A stretch of DNA of 64,000 nt. It comes from JBDHWG01 sp046328525 (lineage in GTDB: Bacteria; Chloroflexota; Anaerolineae; Epilineales; JAHCIE01). Below the pieces are notes generated by a model. The model was not told where the DNA came from and made no database searches. It saw only the letters and a program-made list of their open reading frames with translations. The stretch lies in assembly GCA_046328525.1 (NCBI GenBank), contig JAXLWK010000003.1, forward strand, positions 682,001-746,000, written 5' to 3'. Shown one piece after another: positions 40,363 to 48,069 of the stretch (within the stretch, counting starts at the first letter, position 1; each line of letters begins with the position of its first letter). The position numbers and the translations under genes are program-made.

Positions 40363-40980
40363 ATGGGGAAGAGTTGGCGCTGGCTGGCGATGGGCGCTAT
40401 TGTCGGCCTGGTGGTCGGCTGGCTGCTCGTGCGACGCCGCCTCTCGCGGCAGCCGCAGCTCCAAAGCGGGCCGCGGCCGGATGCGGGACGCGAGGACCGC
40501 ATCGTGCTGCCGATGTCGCGGTCGCCCTGGACGGATCGGGGGCGCGTTGAGGCCCAGAGCGGCGTGAAGGGGGAGATCACCCTGCCAGGAGGCGAGACAT
40601 TGAAGACCGGGGAGAATGAGCCGCCGGGCGAGTCGGTTGGCGGTGTCGTTGCGTCGGCATCCGCCGCCGAGCCAGAGGACGACCGGATCGAGCTGCCGCT
40701 CCCCGCGGCGGCGAGCCGTCCGGCGGTCGGCGAGATGAACGGGAGAGAGCCGGCCGAGACCGAGGATGCCCTGGCGGCCGACAGCGGGGACGAGGTCAGG
40801 CGCGAAGACGAGGCGGGCGCGGCGATCCCCGACGGCTCCGTGGAGGCGTACTGTGTGCGCTGCAAAACGCAGCGGGCCATGATTCATGTCACACAGTACG
40901 TGACATCGAAGAACCGCGCCGCCCTGAAGGGTGAGTGCCAGGTTTGCGGCGCGGGGATGTTCAAGTTCATCAAGGAGTAG
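40363..40980 (+). CDS. Membrane-anchored DUF5679 zinc-ribbon protein
   Basis: A 205-residue protein. One N-terminal TM (about 4-25, WRWLAMGAIVGLVVGWLL) is followed by a long acidic, low-complexity linker (about 40-155). A C-terminal zinc ribbon of the DUF5679 type has C-x-x-C in AYCVRCKTQRAMI and C-x-x-C in GECQVCGAGMFKF. The function is unknown. AGGAGGGG is 4 nt before the ATG. It is the last gene of the alaS operon and converges with the phosphorylase gene 24 nt away. Confidence 0.82.
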   Translation: MGKSWRWLAMGAIVGLVVGWLLVRRRLSRQPQLQSGPRPDAGREDRIVLPMSRSPWTDRGRVEAQSGVKGEITLPGGETLKTGENEPPGESVGGVVASASAAEPEDDRIELPLPAAASRPAVGEMNGREPAETEDALAADSGDEVRREDEAGAAIPDGSVEAYCVRCKTQRAMIHVTQYVTSKNRAALKGECQVCGAGMFKFIKE

Positions 40981-41004
40981 CCGACGGCCGGGATCGCGGG
41001 CGTC

Positions 41005-42309
41005 TCACGTAATCACCTGGTGGATGAGTCTGGGCGGCTGAACAGGGGTCTGGCTGACGGCAAATGCCGACGCCACCCGTTCAGCCACTCTGCGCGCCTC
41101 GGCGTCGGTGCGGGCGTGAACGTAGGCCAGTGGCTCGCCGACAGCGATCGTCTCGCCGATCTTCGGCCCGACCACCAGCCCCACCGCCGGGTCAATCGGG
41201 TCGCCCTTGCGGGCGCGGCCCGCGCCTAGCTCGACCGCGGTCAGGGCCAGCGTCAGCGGGTCCACGCCAGCGACGTAGCCCGATTGCGGCGACGGCACGG
41301 CGACCACGACGGGGGCGGCCGGTAGCGTGTCCGGATCATCAATCTGGCCGCCGTCGCCGCCCTGCGCGACCACCATCGCGCGCAGCCTGGCGAGGGCCGC
41401 GCCCGAAGCAATCGCCTCGCCCAGAAGCTCCTCGGCTTCGGCGACGCTTGTGGCGCGCTCGCCGAGGATGAGCATGTAAGCGCCGATGGTCATCGCCAGC
41501 CGCTGCAGGTCTGGCGGCCCATCGCCCCGCAATGTGGCGAGCGCTTCCTTCACCTCGAGCGCGTTTCCGATGGCCTGGCCGAGGGGCTGGTCCATCGCGG
41601 AGACGATTGCCGCGACCCGCCGCCCGACACCCTGCCCAATGCGCACCATCGTCTCGGCCAGCGTCGCCGCCGCCGCGTCGGTCTTCATGAACGCGCCGCG
41701 CCCGGCCTTCACGTCGAGCACGATGGCGTCGGCCCCGGCAGCGATCTTCTTGCTCATGATAGAGCTGGCGATCAGGGGCAGGCTCTCGACGGTCGCCGTC
41801 ACGTCGCGCAGGGCGTAGAGCTTGCCGTCGGCGGGTGCGAAGTCCGCCGACTGGCCGGCGATGACCAGGCCAATCTCACGGAGCTGGCGCAGGAATTGCT
41901 CGGTGGTCATGGCGACGTTGAACCCAGCAAACGATTCGAGCTTGTCCAGCGTGCCGCCGCTGAAGCCCAGGCCGCGCCCTGACATCTTGCCGACGGCCAG
42001 GCCGGTGGCGGCGACCATGGGGGCGACGACGAGGCTGATCTTGTCGCCGACGCCGCCCGTGGAGTGCTTGTCCACGACGGGGTGGCGGACGCCCGCCAGG
42101 TCCAGCATTTGACCCGACCGCGCCATGGCGAGAGTGAGGTCAACAGTCTCGCGGTCGTCCATGCCTTTGAGAACGACCGCCATCAGCCAGGCGGCGGCCT
42201 GGTAGTCGGGGATAGCGCCGCGCGTGAACTCGGCGATGAACCACTCGATTTCCTCGGTGGTGAGGCTCTGGCCGTCGCGTTTGCGAGCAATGATGTCAAC
42301 CGCGCGCAT
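41005..42309 (-). CDS. Thymidine/pyrimidine-nucleoside phosphorylase
   Basis: A 434-residue enzyme that splits thymidine or uridine with phosphate, for nucleoside salvage. Motifs: the alpha-domain start MRAVDIIARKRDGQSLT, the phosphate loop VDKHSTGGVGDKISL, GRGLGFSGGTLDKLES, SSIMSKKIAAGADAIVLDVK, and the C-terminal GPKIGETIAVGEPLAYVHA. Length and motifs fit the Pdp/DeoA family; choosing between the two by eye is not safe. GGAGAG lies 6 nt before the ATG. The 42310-42476 gap carries a TTTCGTATAGCCATAG motif. Confidence 0.94.
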   Translation of the reverse strand: MRAVDIIARKRDGQSLTTEEIEWFIAEFTRGAIPDYQAAAWLMAVVLKGMDDRETVDLTLAMARSGQMLDLAGVRHPVVDKHSTGGVGDKISLVVAPMVAATGLAVGKMSGRGLGFSGGTLDKLESFAGFNVAMTTEQFLRQLREIGLVIAGQSADFAPADGKLYALRDVTATVESLPLIASSIMSKKIAAGADAIVLDVKAGRGAFMKTDAAAATLAETMVRIGQGVGRRVAAIVSAMDQPLGQAIGNALEVKEALATLRGDGPPDLQRLAMTIGAYMLILGERATSVAEAEELLGEAIASGAALARLRAMVVAQGGDGGQIDDPDTLPAAPVVVAVPSPQSGYVAGVDPLTLALTAVELGAGRARKGDPIDPAVGLVVGPKIGETIAVGEPLAYVHARTDAEARRVAERVASAFAVSQTPVQPPRLIHQVIT

Positions 42310-42329
42310 GAAAAACTCTCCGTAGTGTC

Positions 42330-42345
42330 TTTCGTATAGCCATAG
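42330..42345. repeat. TTTCGTATAGCCATAG motif, copy 3
   Basis: One-base variant (T to C) of the motif at 32642 and 63604, placed 20 nt upstream of the phosphorylase ATG on the opposite strand. Confidence 0.5.
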
Positions 42346-42417
42346 TAGACTACACGCCCAGGAACCTTAAAATACCACGAACAACCACGGCGCGCAAGCC
42401 AGGGCAGACAAAGGGAT

Positions 42418-42445
42418 TTGACACGCTCTCTCGTCAGCCTAGAAT
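42418..42445 (+). promoter_or_regulatory. Promoter of the DapL-like aminotransferase
   Basis: Perfect TTGACA (42418-42423), 16-bp spacer, TAGAAT (42440-42445); the leader is about 25 nt and includes GAGGAG. Confidence 0.75.
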
Positions 42446-42476
42446 TGCACCTTATCACTTCGAGGAGCAAACAAGG

Positions 42477-43655
42477 ATGCCAAGACTCGCCAAACGGATG
42501 GAGAACGTCCCACCGTACGTATTCGCCCGAGTCGGGGCGCGCATCGCCGCGCGCGAGGCCCAGGGCGAGCGCGTCATCAACCTGGGCATCGGAAGCCCGG
42601 ACCTCCCCACACCGCAGTGGATCATAGATATTCTGACCGAGGCGTCGCAGAATCCGCTCAACCACCGCTACCCCAGCTACAGTGGCCTGCCGGCGCTCCG
42701 CACGGCCGTGGCGACCTACTACGACCGACGCTTCGGCGTTAGCATTGATCCCAAGACCGAGGTCGTGCCGCTTATTGGCTCTAAGGAGGGCCTGGTGCAC
42801 GCGACCCAGGCATGGGCGGGGGTGGGAGATGTCGTCCTCGTGCCCGACCCCGGCTACCCCGCGTACAAGATGGGGGCGCTGCTGGTGGACGCCGAGCCGT
42901 ACATGGTGCGCCTCGACGCGGAGCGAGGCTGGCTGCCCGACCTTGACAGCATCCCGGACGCGGTCGTCTCGCGCGCGACGATGCTGTGGGCCAACTACCC
43001 GAATAACCCCATCGGAGCCATCGCCGACCTCGACGCGCTGGCCGGGATCGTGGATTGGTGCAAGCGCAACGACATCTGGCTGGCATTCGACAATCCCTAC
43101 TGCGACCTGACCTACGATGGCTACGTCGCGCCCAGCGTCCTGCAGATCCCCGGCGCGAAGGACATCGCTATCGAGTTCAACTCCCTGAGCAAGACGTACA
43201 ACATGGCTGGCTGGCGCGTCGGCATGGCGACGGGGAACGCCCAGGCGCTCGAAGCTCTCCAGCGCGTCAAGAGCAACGTGGATACGGGTATCCCAAACGC
43301 CATCCAGTACGCCTCGGCGGCGGCGTTGACGGGCGACCAGAGCTGGCTGGCGGATCGCAACGCTATCTACTCGGCACGGCGGGATGTCCTGGTGGATGGG
43401 CTGAACGCGGCTGGTCTCGTGGCAGAGAAGCCGAAAGCCACCCTCTACGTCTGGGCGCAGACGCCGCAGGGCTGGGCCGACGACGAGTTCGCCTTCCACG
43501 CGCTCGACCAGGTCGGGGTCTGGCTGACGCCGGGCCGCGAGTACGGGCCGCAAGGGGAGGGCTACCTGCGCGCCTCGCTGGCCGTGGACGACGCGGACCT
43601 GGCCGAGGCGATGCAGCGGCTCAAGAAACTCGACCTGACGCCCGTCGCGGGCTAA
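42477..43655 (+). CDS. Class I aminotransferase, LL-diaminopimelate aminotransferase-like
   Basis: A 392-residue PLP enzyme of fold type I. It has VINLGIGSPDLPTPQWIID, YPSYSGLPALRTAVA, NYPNNPIGA (substrate-binding), DNPYCDLTYDGY and the PLP lysine K239 in NSLSKTYNMAGWR, with an arginine-bearing LRASLA near the end. These match the DapL group, which makes LL-diaminopimelate directly from tetrahydrodipicolinate for lysine and peptidoglycan. Substrate preference among neighbouring aminotransferases is not certain. It is monocistronic, with GAGGAG 9 nt before the ATG and a repeat-type hairpin after the stop. Confidence 0.88.
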   Translation: MPRLAKRMENVPPYVFARVGARIAAREAQGERVINLGIGSPDLPTPQWIIDILTEASQNPLNHRYPSYSGLPALRTAVATYYDRRFGVSIDPKTEVVPLIGSKEGLVHATQAWAGVGDVVLVPDPGYPAYKMGALLVDAEPYMVRLDAERGWLPDLDSIPDAVVSRATMLWANYPNNPIGAIADLDALAGIVDWCKRNDIWLAFDNPYCDLTYDGYVAPSVLQIPGAKDIAIEFNSLSKTYNMAGWRVGMATGNAQALEALQRVKSNVDTGIPNAIQYASAAALTGDQSWLADRNAIYSARRDVLVDGLNAAGLVAEKPKATLYVWAQTPQGWADDEFAFHALDQVGVWLTPGREYGPQGEGYLRASLAVDDADLAEAMQRLKKLDLTPVAG

Positions 43656-43676
43656 GAGTCAGTCCAGGGAAGGCAT

Positions 43677-43741
43677 TGGACCACGAACAGCGCGAAAGAG
43701 ACGAAATCCACGAAAACAGCTTTTGTGGCCTTCGTGGTCCA
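43677..43741. repeat. 65-bp inverted-repeat element with CCACGAA ends
   Basis: TGGACCACGAA (43677-43687) and TTCGTGGTCCA (43731-43741) are perfect 11-bp inverted ends. A second stem CCACGAAAA...CTTTTGTGG lies inside. It resembles dispersed CCACGAAGG-type repeats of other phyla and probably also ends the aminotransferase transcript. Confidence 0.65.
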
Positions 43742-43798
43742 GTGGCTAATACCAATTGTTGATGGTAACTGTGCATGGCTAGAAGGATGTACCACTAG

Positions 43799-45169
43799 AT
43801 GGCAGAAGACCGATACTACAACACGTCCATGCCGCGCCAGAAAGCAATCCTGGTCGGCGTAGACATCAAACAATCTGACCCTCTCTTTTCGCTCCAGGAA
43901 TCGATGCAGGAACTGGCAGCCCTGGCGTCTACCGCCGGGCTGGACGTGGTCGGGCAGACAACGCAGAAGCTCGATCACCCCAACTCGGCCACATACGTCG
44001 GCAAGGGCAAGGTTGAGGAAATCGAGCTGCTGAAGCGCGAGCTGGACGCGGACACGATCATCTTCGACGACGAGCTATCGCCCGGCCAGCAGCGCAACCT
44101 GGAAGACGCGCTCAACGCCCTCGTGCTGGACCGCACAGCGCTCATCCTGGACATCTTCGCCCAGCACGCCCACACCCGCGAAGGCAAGCTCCAGGTCGAG
44201 CTGGCACAGTACGAGTACCGTCTCCCGCGCCTCACGCGCATGTGGACGCACCTCGCCCGCCAGACGGGCGGTGGGGCGGCGCGAGGCGGCGCAGGCGGCG
44301 TGGGGCTGCGCGGCCCCGGCGAGACGCAGCTCGAAGTGGACCGGCGCGAGATCGGCCGCATCATCAGCCGCCTCAAGCATGAGCTGGAGGAAGTGCGCAA
44401 GCAGCGCGAGATGCACCGCCGTCAGCGGCGCCGCGCCGCCATCCCGACCGTCGCCATCGTCGGCTATACCAACGCCGGCAAGTCCACGCTGCTCAACGCG
44501 CTCACAGGCGCGAACGTCGTCGCCGAAGACAAGCTCTTCGCCACCCTTGATCCAACAACGCGCCGCGTGCGCCTGCCCGGCGGCCGCGAGGCGCTGTTCA
44601 CCGACACCGTCGGCTTCATCCAGAAGCTGCCGACAGAGCTTGTGGCGTCGTTCCGCGCCACGCTCGAGGAAATCACGACCGCCGATGTCATTCTGCATGT
44701 AGTTGACATAACGCAAGGGAATGTCGAAGAGCAGTGGCAGACGGTCGAGGACATTCTGGCCGAGCTAGGCACGGAGCATTTTCCAACGGTCGTGGCGGTC
44801 AACAAAATTGACAGGCTCGGCCAGGTCGAGCCGGCGCGCACGGAGACGGACTTCGGCATGAAAATCATGCCGCCGGCGGCGCTAGGGGAGGCGCGGCTCC
44901 AGGATTTTCTGCTGGCGCACCCGGACAGCGTGCCTATCTCGGCGGAGAAGCGCGTCGGCTTCGAGCCACTCCTGGAGGCGGTGGAGGCGGCGTTGAGCGA
45001 GCGCCTCGCTCCCGTCAACGTCACCGTGCCGTATGCCCGCGGCGACGTGGTGGCGTTGATTCACGAGCGCGGCGAGATCGAGGAAGAGGAGCACACGCCG
45101 CGCGGGACGCGCATTCGCGCGCGCATCCCGCGCTCGTTACTCCCAACGGTCGAGGAATTTGGCGTGTAG
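43799..45169 (+). CDS. hflX: Ribosome-associated GTPase HflX
   Basis: A 456-residue GTPase that splits stalled ribosomes. It has an N-terminal HflX domain (about 12-195, with TYVGKGKVEEI and ELSPGQQRNLEDAL, ending in GPGETQLEVDRR), a coiled-coil linker and the G domain: P-loop GYTNAGKST (222-230), DTVGFIQKLP, NKID. A C-terminal ubiquitin-like tail follows GEIEEEEHTPRG. AAGGA lies 11 nt before the ATG. Its stop is 4 nt from the convergent recombinase stop. Confidence 0.95.
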   Translation: MAEDRYYNTSMPRQKAILVGVDIKQSDPLFSLQESMQELAALASTAGLDVVGQTTQKLDHPNSATYVGKGKVEEIELLKRELDADTIIFDDELSPGQQRNLEDALNALVLDRTALILDIFAQHAHTREGKLQVELAQYEYRLPRLTRMWTHLARQTGGGAARGGAGGVGLRGPGETQLEVDRREIGRIISRLKHELEEVRKQREMHRRQRRRAAIPTVAIVGYTNAGKSTLLNALTGANVVAEDKLFATLDPTTRRVRLPGGREALFTDTVGFIQKLPTELVASFRATLEEITTADVILHVVDITQGNVEEQWQTVEDILAELGTEHFPTVVAVNKIDRLGQVEPARTETDFGMKIMPPAALGEARLQDFLLAHPDSVPISAEKRVGFEPLLEAVEAALSERLAPVNVTVPYARGDVVALIHERGEIEEEEHTPRGTRIRARIPRSLLPTVEEFGV

Positions 45170-45173
45170 CGCG

Positions 45174-46109
45174 TCAATAGAGGTCGTCGGTGAGGCCTGG
45201 CTCCAGCTCATCCAGGACGTAGTGGCGGGCGGTAGTGTCAATGCGCTTGTGGCCCAGCGCCTTCTGGGCCTGGCGAATGTCGCGGCGGGCCAACTCCGTG
45301 CCGACAAAGCGGCGGAAGTCGTGGGGCTTGACATGGTCGAGTCCCACGACCTCTGCATAGTGCTGCACCACGCGCCATGCCCCGACAGCACTCAGAGCCT
45401 TGGCCGTCAGCCGCTCCCCGCGCCCCTCAAAGGACGTAAACACGTATTCGCTCTCCACCGTCCGCGCTCTCAGCCACTCCATGATGTACTTGTACGCTTC
45501 GCGTCGGAGAGGGGCCTGCCGAGGCTCAACGTCGTTTTTGCCCATAATGGACACAACATAACTCTTGCCCTTTTGCGTGATCTGGCTGCGTCTCAGTGTG
45601 GCCGCTTCAGTAATACGCATCCCACTGCTGGCGAGCGTATGCAGAAGCGCCCTGTCGCGCAGTCCGATCAGGGTTGTCGTATCGGGCGCGTCGCAAAGGC
45701 GGCGCATGTCGTCGGGCGGAATAGGGGTGCGCGCATTTGGCTTCAGGCGCTCTTTCAAAGCCTTGACCTTGACGCCGTCGACAGCGGCGAAAGCTTCGGC
45801 GAGATCAGGGTCCTGAACATAGCCTTGCTTGACCGCCTCAGCGACAACGCGCTTGACAGAACTTAGCATGCGATTGATCGTATTGGGGGAGAGGTCAGTT
45901 TCCGCCGCCAGATGCGCCCGCCAGCGCGCGAGCATGTCCGGCCTGAGCGCCTGTTCCGTCGAGCCGGCGAAAGCGACGTAAGCGTGGAAATCGCGCTTGT
46001 ACATCCTGATACTCGATGCCGCAAGCTGGCCGGCGAGAATGTCCGCACTTATGTCAGGTGTAGTAACGAGACCGTTCTGTGCCTGCGGCATTAACGAGTT
46101 GCTTGACAT
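45174..46109 (-). CDS. Tyrosine recombinase (XerC/D-like site-specific integrase)
   Basis: A 311-residue recombinase with a complete active site: R165 (SSGMRITEA), K191, H263-x-x-R266 (HDFRRF), H287 (LGHKRID) and nucleophile Y297. The N-terminal SAM-like core-binding domain spans about 20-110. The length is typical of XerC/XerD. The start at 46109 has GGAG 6 nt upstream and a consensus promoter. There are no phage genes, att-like repeats or tRNA nearby, so it may be a housekeeping recombinase or the remnant of an integrated element. It is tightly convergent with hflX. Confidence 0.9.
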   Translation of the reverse strand: MSSNSLMPQAQNGLVTTPDISADILAGQLAASSIRMYKRDFHAYVAFAGSTEQALRPDMLARWRAHLAAETDLSPNTINRMLSSVKRVVAEAVKQGYVQDPDLAEAFAAVDGVKVKALKERLKPNARTPIPPDDMRRLCDAPDTTTLIGLRDRALLHTLASSGMRITEAATLRRSQITQKGKSYVVSIMGKNDVEPRQAPLRREAYKYIMEWLRARTVESEYVFTSFEGRGERLTAKALSAVGAWRVVQHYAEVVGLDHVKPHDFRRFVGTELARRDIRQAQKALGHKRIDTTARHYVLDELEPGLTDDLY

Positions 46110-46152
46110 CACTAACTCCAATAGCGCAATAAAAGGGTCATTTAATAAAGCT

Positions 46153-46181
46153 ATTATAACACGTTTTCTGGGAGGCGTCAA
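46153..46181 (-). promoter_or_regulatory. Consensus promoter of the recombinase gene
   Basis: Minus strand: TTGACG (complement of 46176-46181), 17-bp spacer, perfect TATAAT (complement of 46153-46158). It lies in an unusually AT-rich stretch (46120-46160). Leader about 37 nt. Confidence 0.8.
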
Positions 46182-46244
46182 GGGGTTGGTGGAGGGACTG
46201 TATTTCCTCCTGTCTCTACATAAAGACGGCCTGGCGGCCCCTGT

Positions 46245-46273
46245 TTGGAGCGGGGCGGTTATGGTGCTAGAAT
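46245..46273 (+). promoter_or_regulatory. Promoter of the S41 protease / smpB operon
   Basis: TTGGAG (46245-46250), 17-bp spacer, TAGAAT (46268-46273); leader of about 65 nt before the ATG at 46346. Confidence 0.65.
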
Positions 46274-46345
46274 CGATGTGGGTTTTGCGCGTCACGAGTC
46301 TTGTAACCGCGCAGCCAGAATCACAGTCTGGGGGGTCTGAGACGC

Positions 46346-47581
46346 ATGCGGGATTGGATTCGGGGCAGCCTTGTCGCCGCGCTGGTGTTCCTGGCGATTA
46401 CGCTGGCTTTCGTGGCGGGCTACCTGGCTCGCGGGTTGTCGGCGTCGGCCGGAGAGGGCACGTCCGTGGCAAGCCTGCGGTCAGGCATAGACGCGCTGAC
46501 GGGGGCGTCCGCGCGTCCAGCGGGCGACCTGGGGGTCTTCTGGGAAGCATGGGGCATTGTTCGCCGCGAGTTCTACGGCCAGGTCCCCGATGACACGTCC
46601 CTGTCGCGCGGGGCGCTACGCGGGGCGCTGACGACACTGAACGATCCCAACACCATCTACATCGAGCCACGCGCCGCTGAGAAGGAGCGCAACGACCTGG
46701 CCGGGCAGTTCGAGGGCATCGGAGCCAACGTTAGCAGCAACGACAAGGGGCAACTGGTCATCATCGCCGCGCTGCCCGACCAGCCCGCCGACAAGGCGGG
46801 GCTACGGGCGGGCGACATTGTGCTCAAGGTGGACGGGCGCGACATTGCGGGGCTGAGCGTAGACGACGCTGTGGCCCTGATTCGCGGGCCAAAGGGCAGC
46901 AAAGTCGTGCTGACGATTCGGCGCGGCGACGCGGTGCCCTTTGACGTGACAATCACCCGTGACGCCATCGAGACGCCCTCAGTGACCTGGCGGATGCTCG
47001 ACGACATGGGCGCACCGACGACGGGCTACGCGCGCATCTCGCTGTTCAGCGACCGCGCACCCCGCGAGCTGGAGCGCGCCGTCCGCGAGCTGAAGCAGAA
47101 GGGCGCGACGTCCCTTGTCTTGGACCTGCGCGGCAACCCGGGCGGCTATCTGAACGCGGCGATCGCCGTCGCCAGCCAGTTCATCCCGGACGGCACGGTG
47201 GCCTACGAGCGGCGCACGGACGGCACGGAAGAGGCCTTTAACGCCAAGGGGGGCGCCGATGCCAACCTCCCACTGGTGGTACTGGTGAACGGCGGGAGCG
47301 CCAGCGCCTCCGAGATCGTCGCCGGCGCCATCCGCGACCGCAAGCGGGGGACGCTGGTCGGCGTCAAGACCTTCGGCAAGGGATCGGTGCAGAACGTTCA
47401 CCAGCTCTCCGACGGCTCCACGCTGCACGTGACCATCGCCCACTGGCTCACGCCGAACCGCCAGGACATCTCGAAGGCCGGCATTGAGCCGGACATCGCC
47501 GTCGAAGGCGGCGAGCCGGGCAGCGACAAACCGGACGCGCAGCTCCAGCGCGCCATCGAGGTAGCTCGCGGCGCACACTAG
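46346..47581 (+). CDS. C-terminal processing (S41 family, CtpA-like) serine protease
   Basis: A 411-residue exported protease. Signal anchor (about 8-30, LVAALVFLAITLAFVAGYLA), cap region, PDZ domain (about 118-205, GANVSSNDKG to ITRDAI), and the catalytic domain with LDLRGNPGGYLNAA, nucleophile serine in GGSASASEIV and lysine in KTFGKGSVQ. It degrades or trims extracytoplasmic proteins from their C-termini. SmpB follows 14 nt later in the same orientation. A run of G (46331-46336) about 10 nt before the ATG serves as SD. Confidence 0.94.
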   Translation: MRDWIRGSLVAALVFLAITLAFVAGYLARGLSASAGEGTSVASLRSGIDALTGASARPAGDLGVFWEAWGIVRREFYGQVPDDTSLSRGALRGALTTLNDPNTIYIEPRAAEKERNDLAGQFEGIGANVSSNDKGQLVIIAALPDQPADKAGLRAGDIVLKVDGRDIAGLSVDDAVALIRGPKGSKVVLTIRRGDAVPFDVTITRDAIETPSVTWRMLDDMGAPTTGYARISLFSDRAPRELERAVRELKQKGATSLVLDLRGNPGGYLNAAIAVASQFIPDGTVAYERRTDGTEEAFNAKGGADANLPLVVLVNGGSASASEIVAGAIRDRKRGTLVGVKTFGKGSVQNVHQLSDGSTLHVTIAHWLTPNRQDISKAGIEPDIAVEGGEPGSDKPDAQLQRAIEVARGAH

Positions 47582-47595
47582 CGACGGGACATAGA

Positions 47596-48066
47596 ATGGC
47601 TACGACAGACACCAAGGACCGCGTTCTCGCCGAGAATCGCAAGGCGCGCCACGACTACTTTATCGAGGAAACCTACGAGGCGGGCATCGCGCTCCTCGGT
47701 ACGGAGATCAAGTCCATGCGGGCCGGTCGCGCCAACCTGCGCGACAGCTACGCCCAGATCAAGGACGGGGAAATGTGGCTGATGAACGTCCACATCTCAC
47801 CCTACGACATGGCCGGCTACGCCAGCCACGACCCGCTGCGCCCGCGCAAGCTCCTGCTGCACCGGAAGGAGATCAATCGCCTGGCCGGGGCCATCACCGA
47901 GAAGGGCTACACCCTCGTCCCCCTGCGCATCTACCTCAAAGACAACCGCGCCAAGGTCGAGCTGGCCCTGGCGCGCGGCAAGAAGACGTATGACAAGCGC
48001 GACGCCATCGCCGAGCGCGACAGCAAGCGCGAGATCGAGCGGGCGCTACGCGACCGCGACCGCTAA
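47596..48066 (+). CDS. smpB: SsrA-binding protein SmpB
   Basis: A 156-residue trans-translation factor that carries tmRNA to stalled ribosomes. It has the oligonucleotide-binding barrel with NRKARHDYFIEETYEAGIAL, GTEIKSMRAGRANLRDSY, the HDPLRPRKLLLH segment, and a basic C-terminal tail with KKTYDKRDAIAERDSKREIE. Full length. It begins 14 nt after the protease gene. No ssrA gene was recognised in the window. It converges on mutS with 3 nt between stops. Confidence 0.96.
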   Translation: MATTDTKDRVLAENRKARHDYFIEETYEAGIALLGTEIKSMRAGRANLRDSYAQIKDGEMWLMNVHISPYDMAGYASHDPLRPRKLLLHRKEINRLAGAITEKGYTLVPLRIYLKDNRAKVELALARGKKTYDKRDAIAERDSKREIERALRDRDR

Positions 48067-48069
48067 CCG

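Noticed and set aside
45174..46109. Prophage or integrative element around the recombinase
   Set aside because: Neighbours are housekeeping genes (hflX, S41 protease, smpB) at normal spacing; no tRNA, att-like direct repeats or phage genes.
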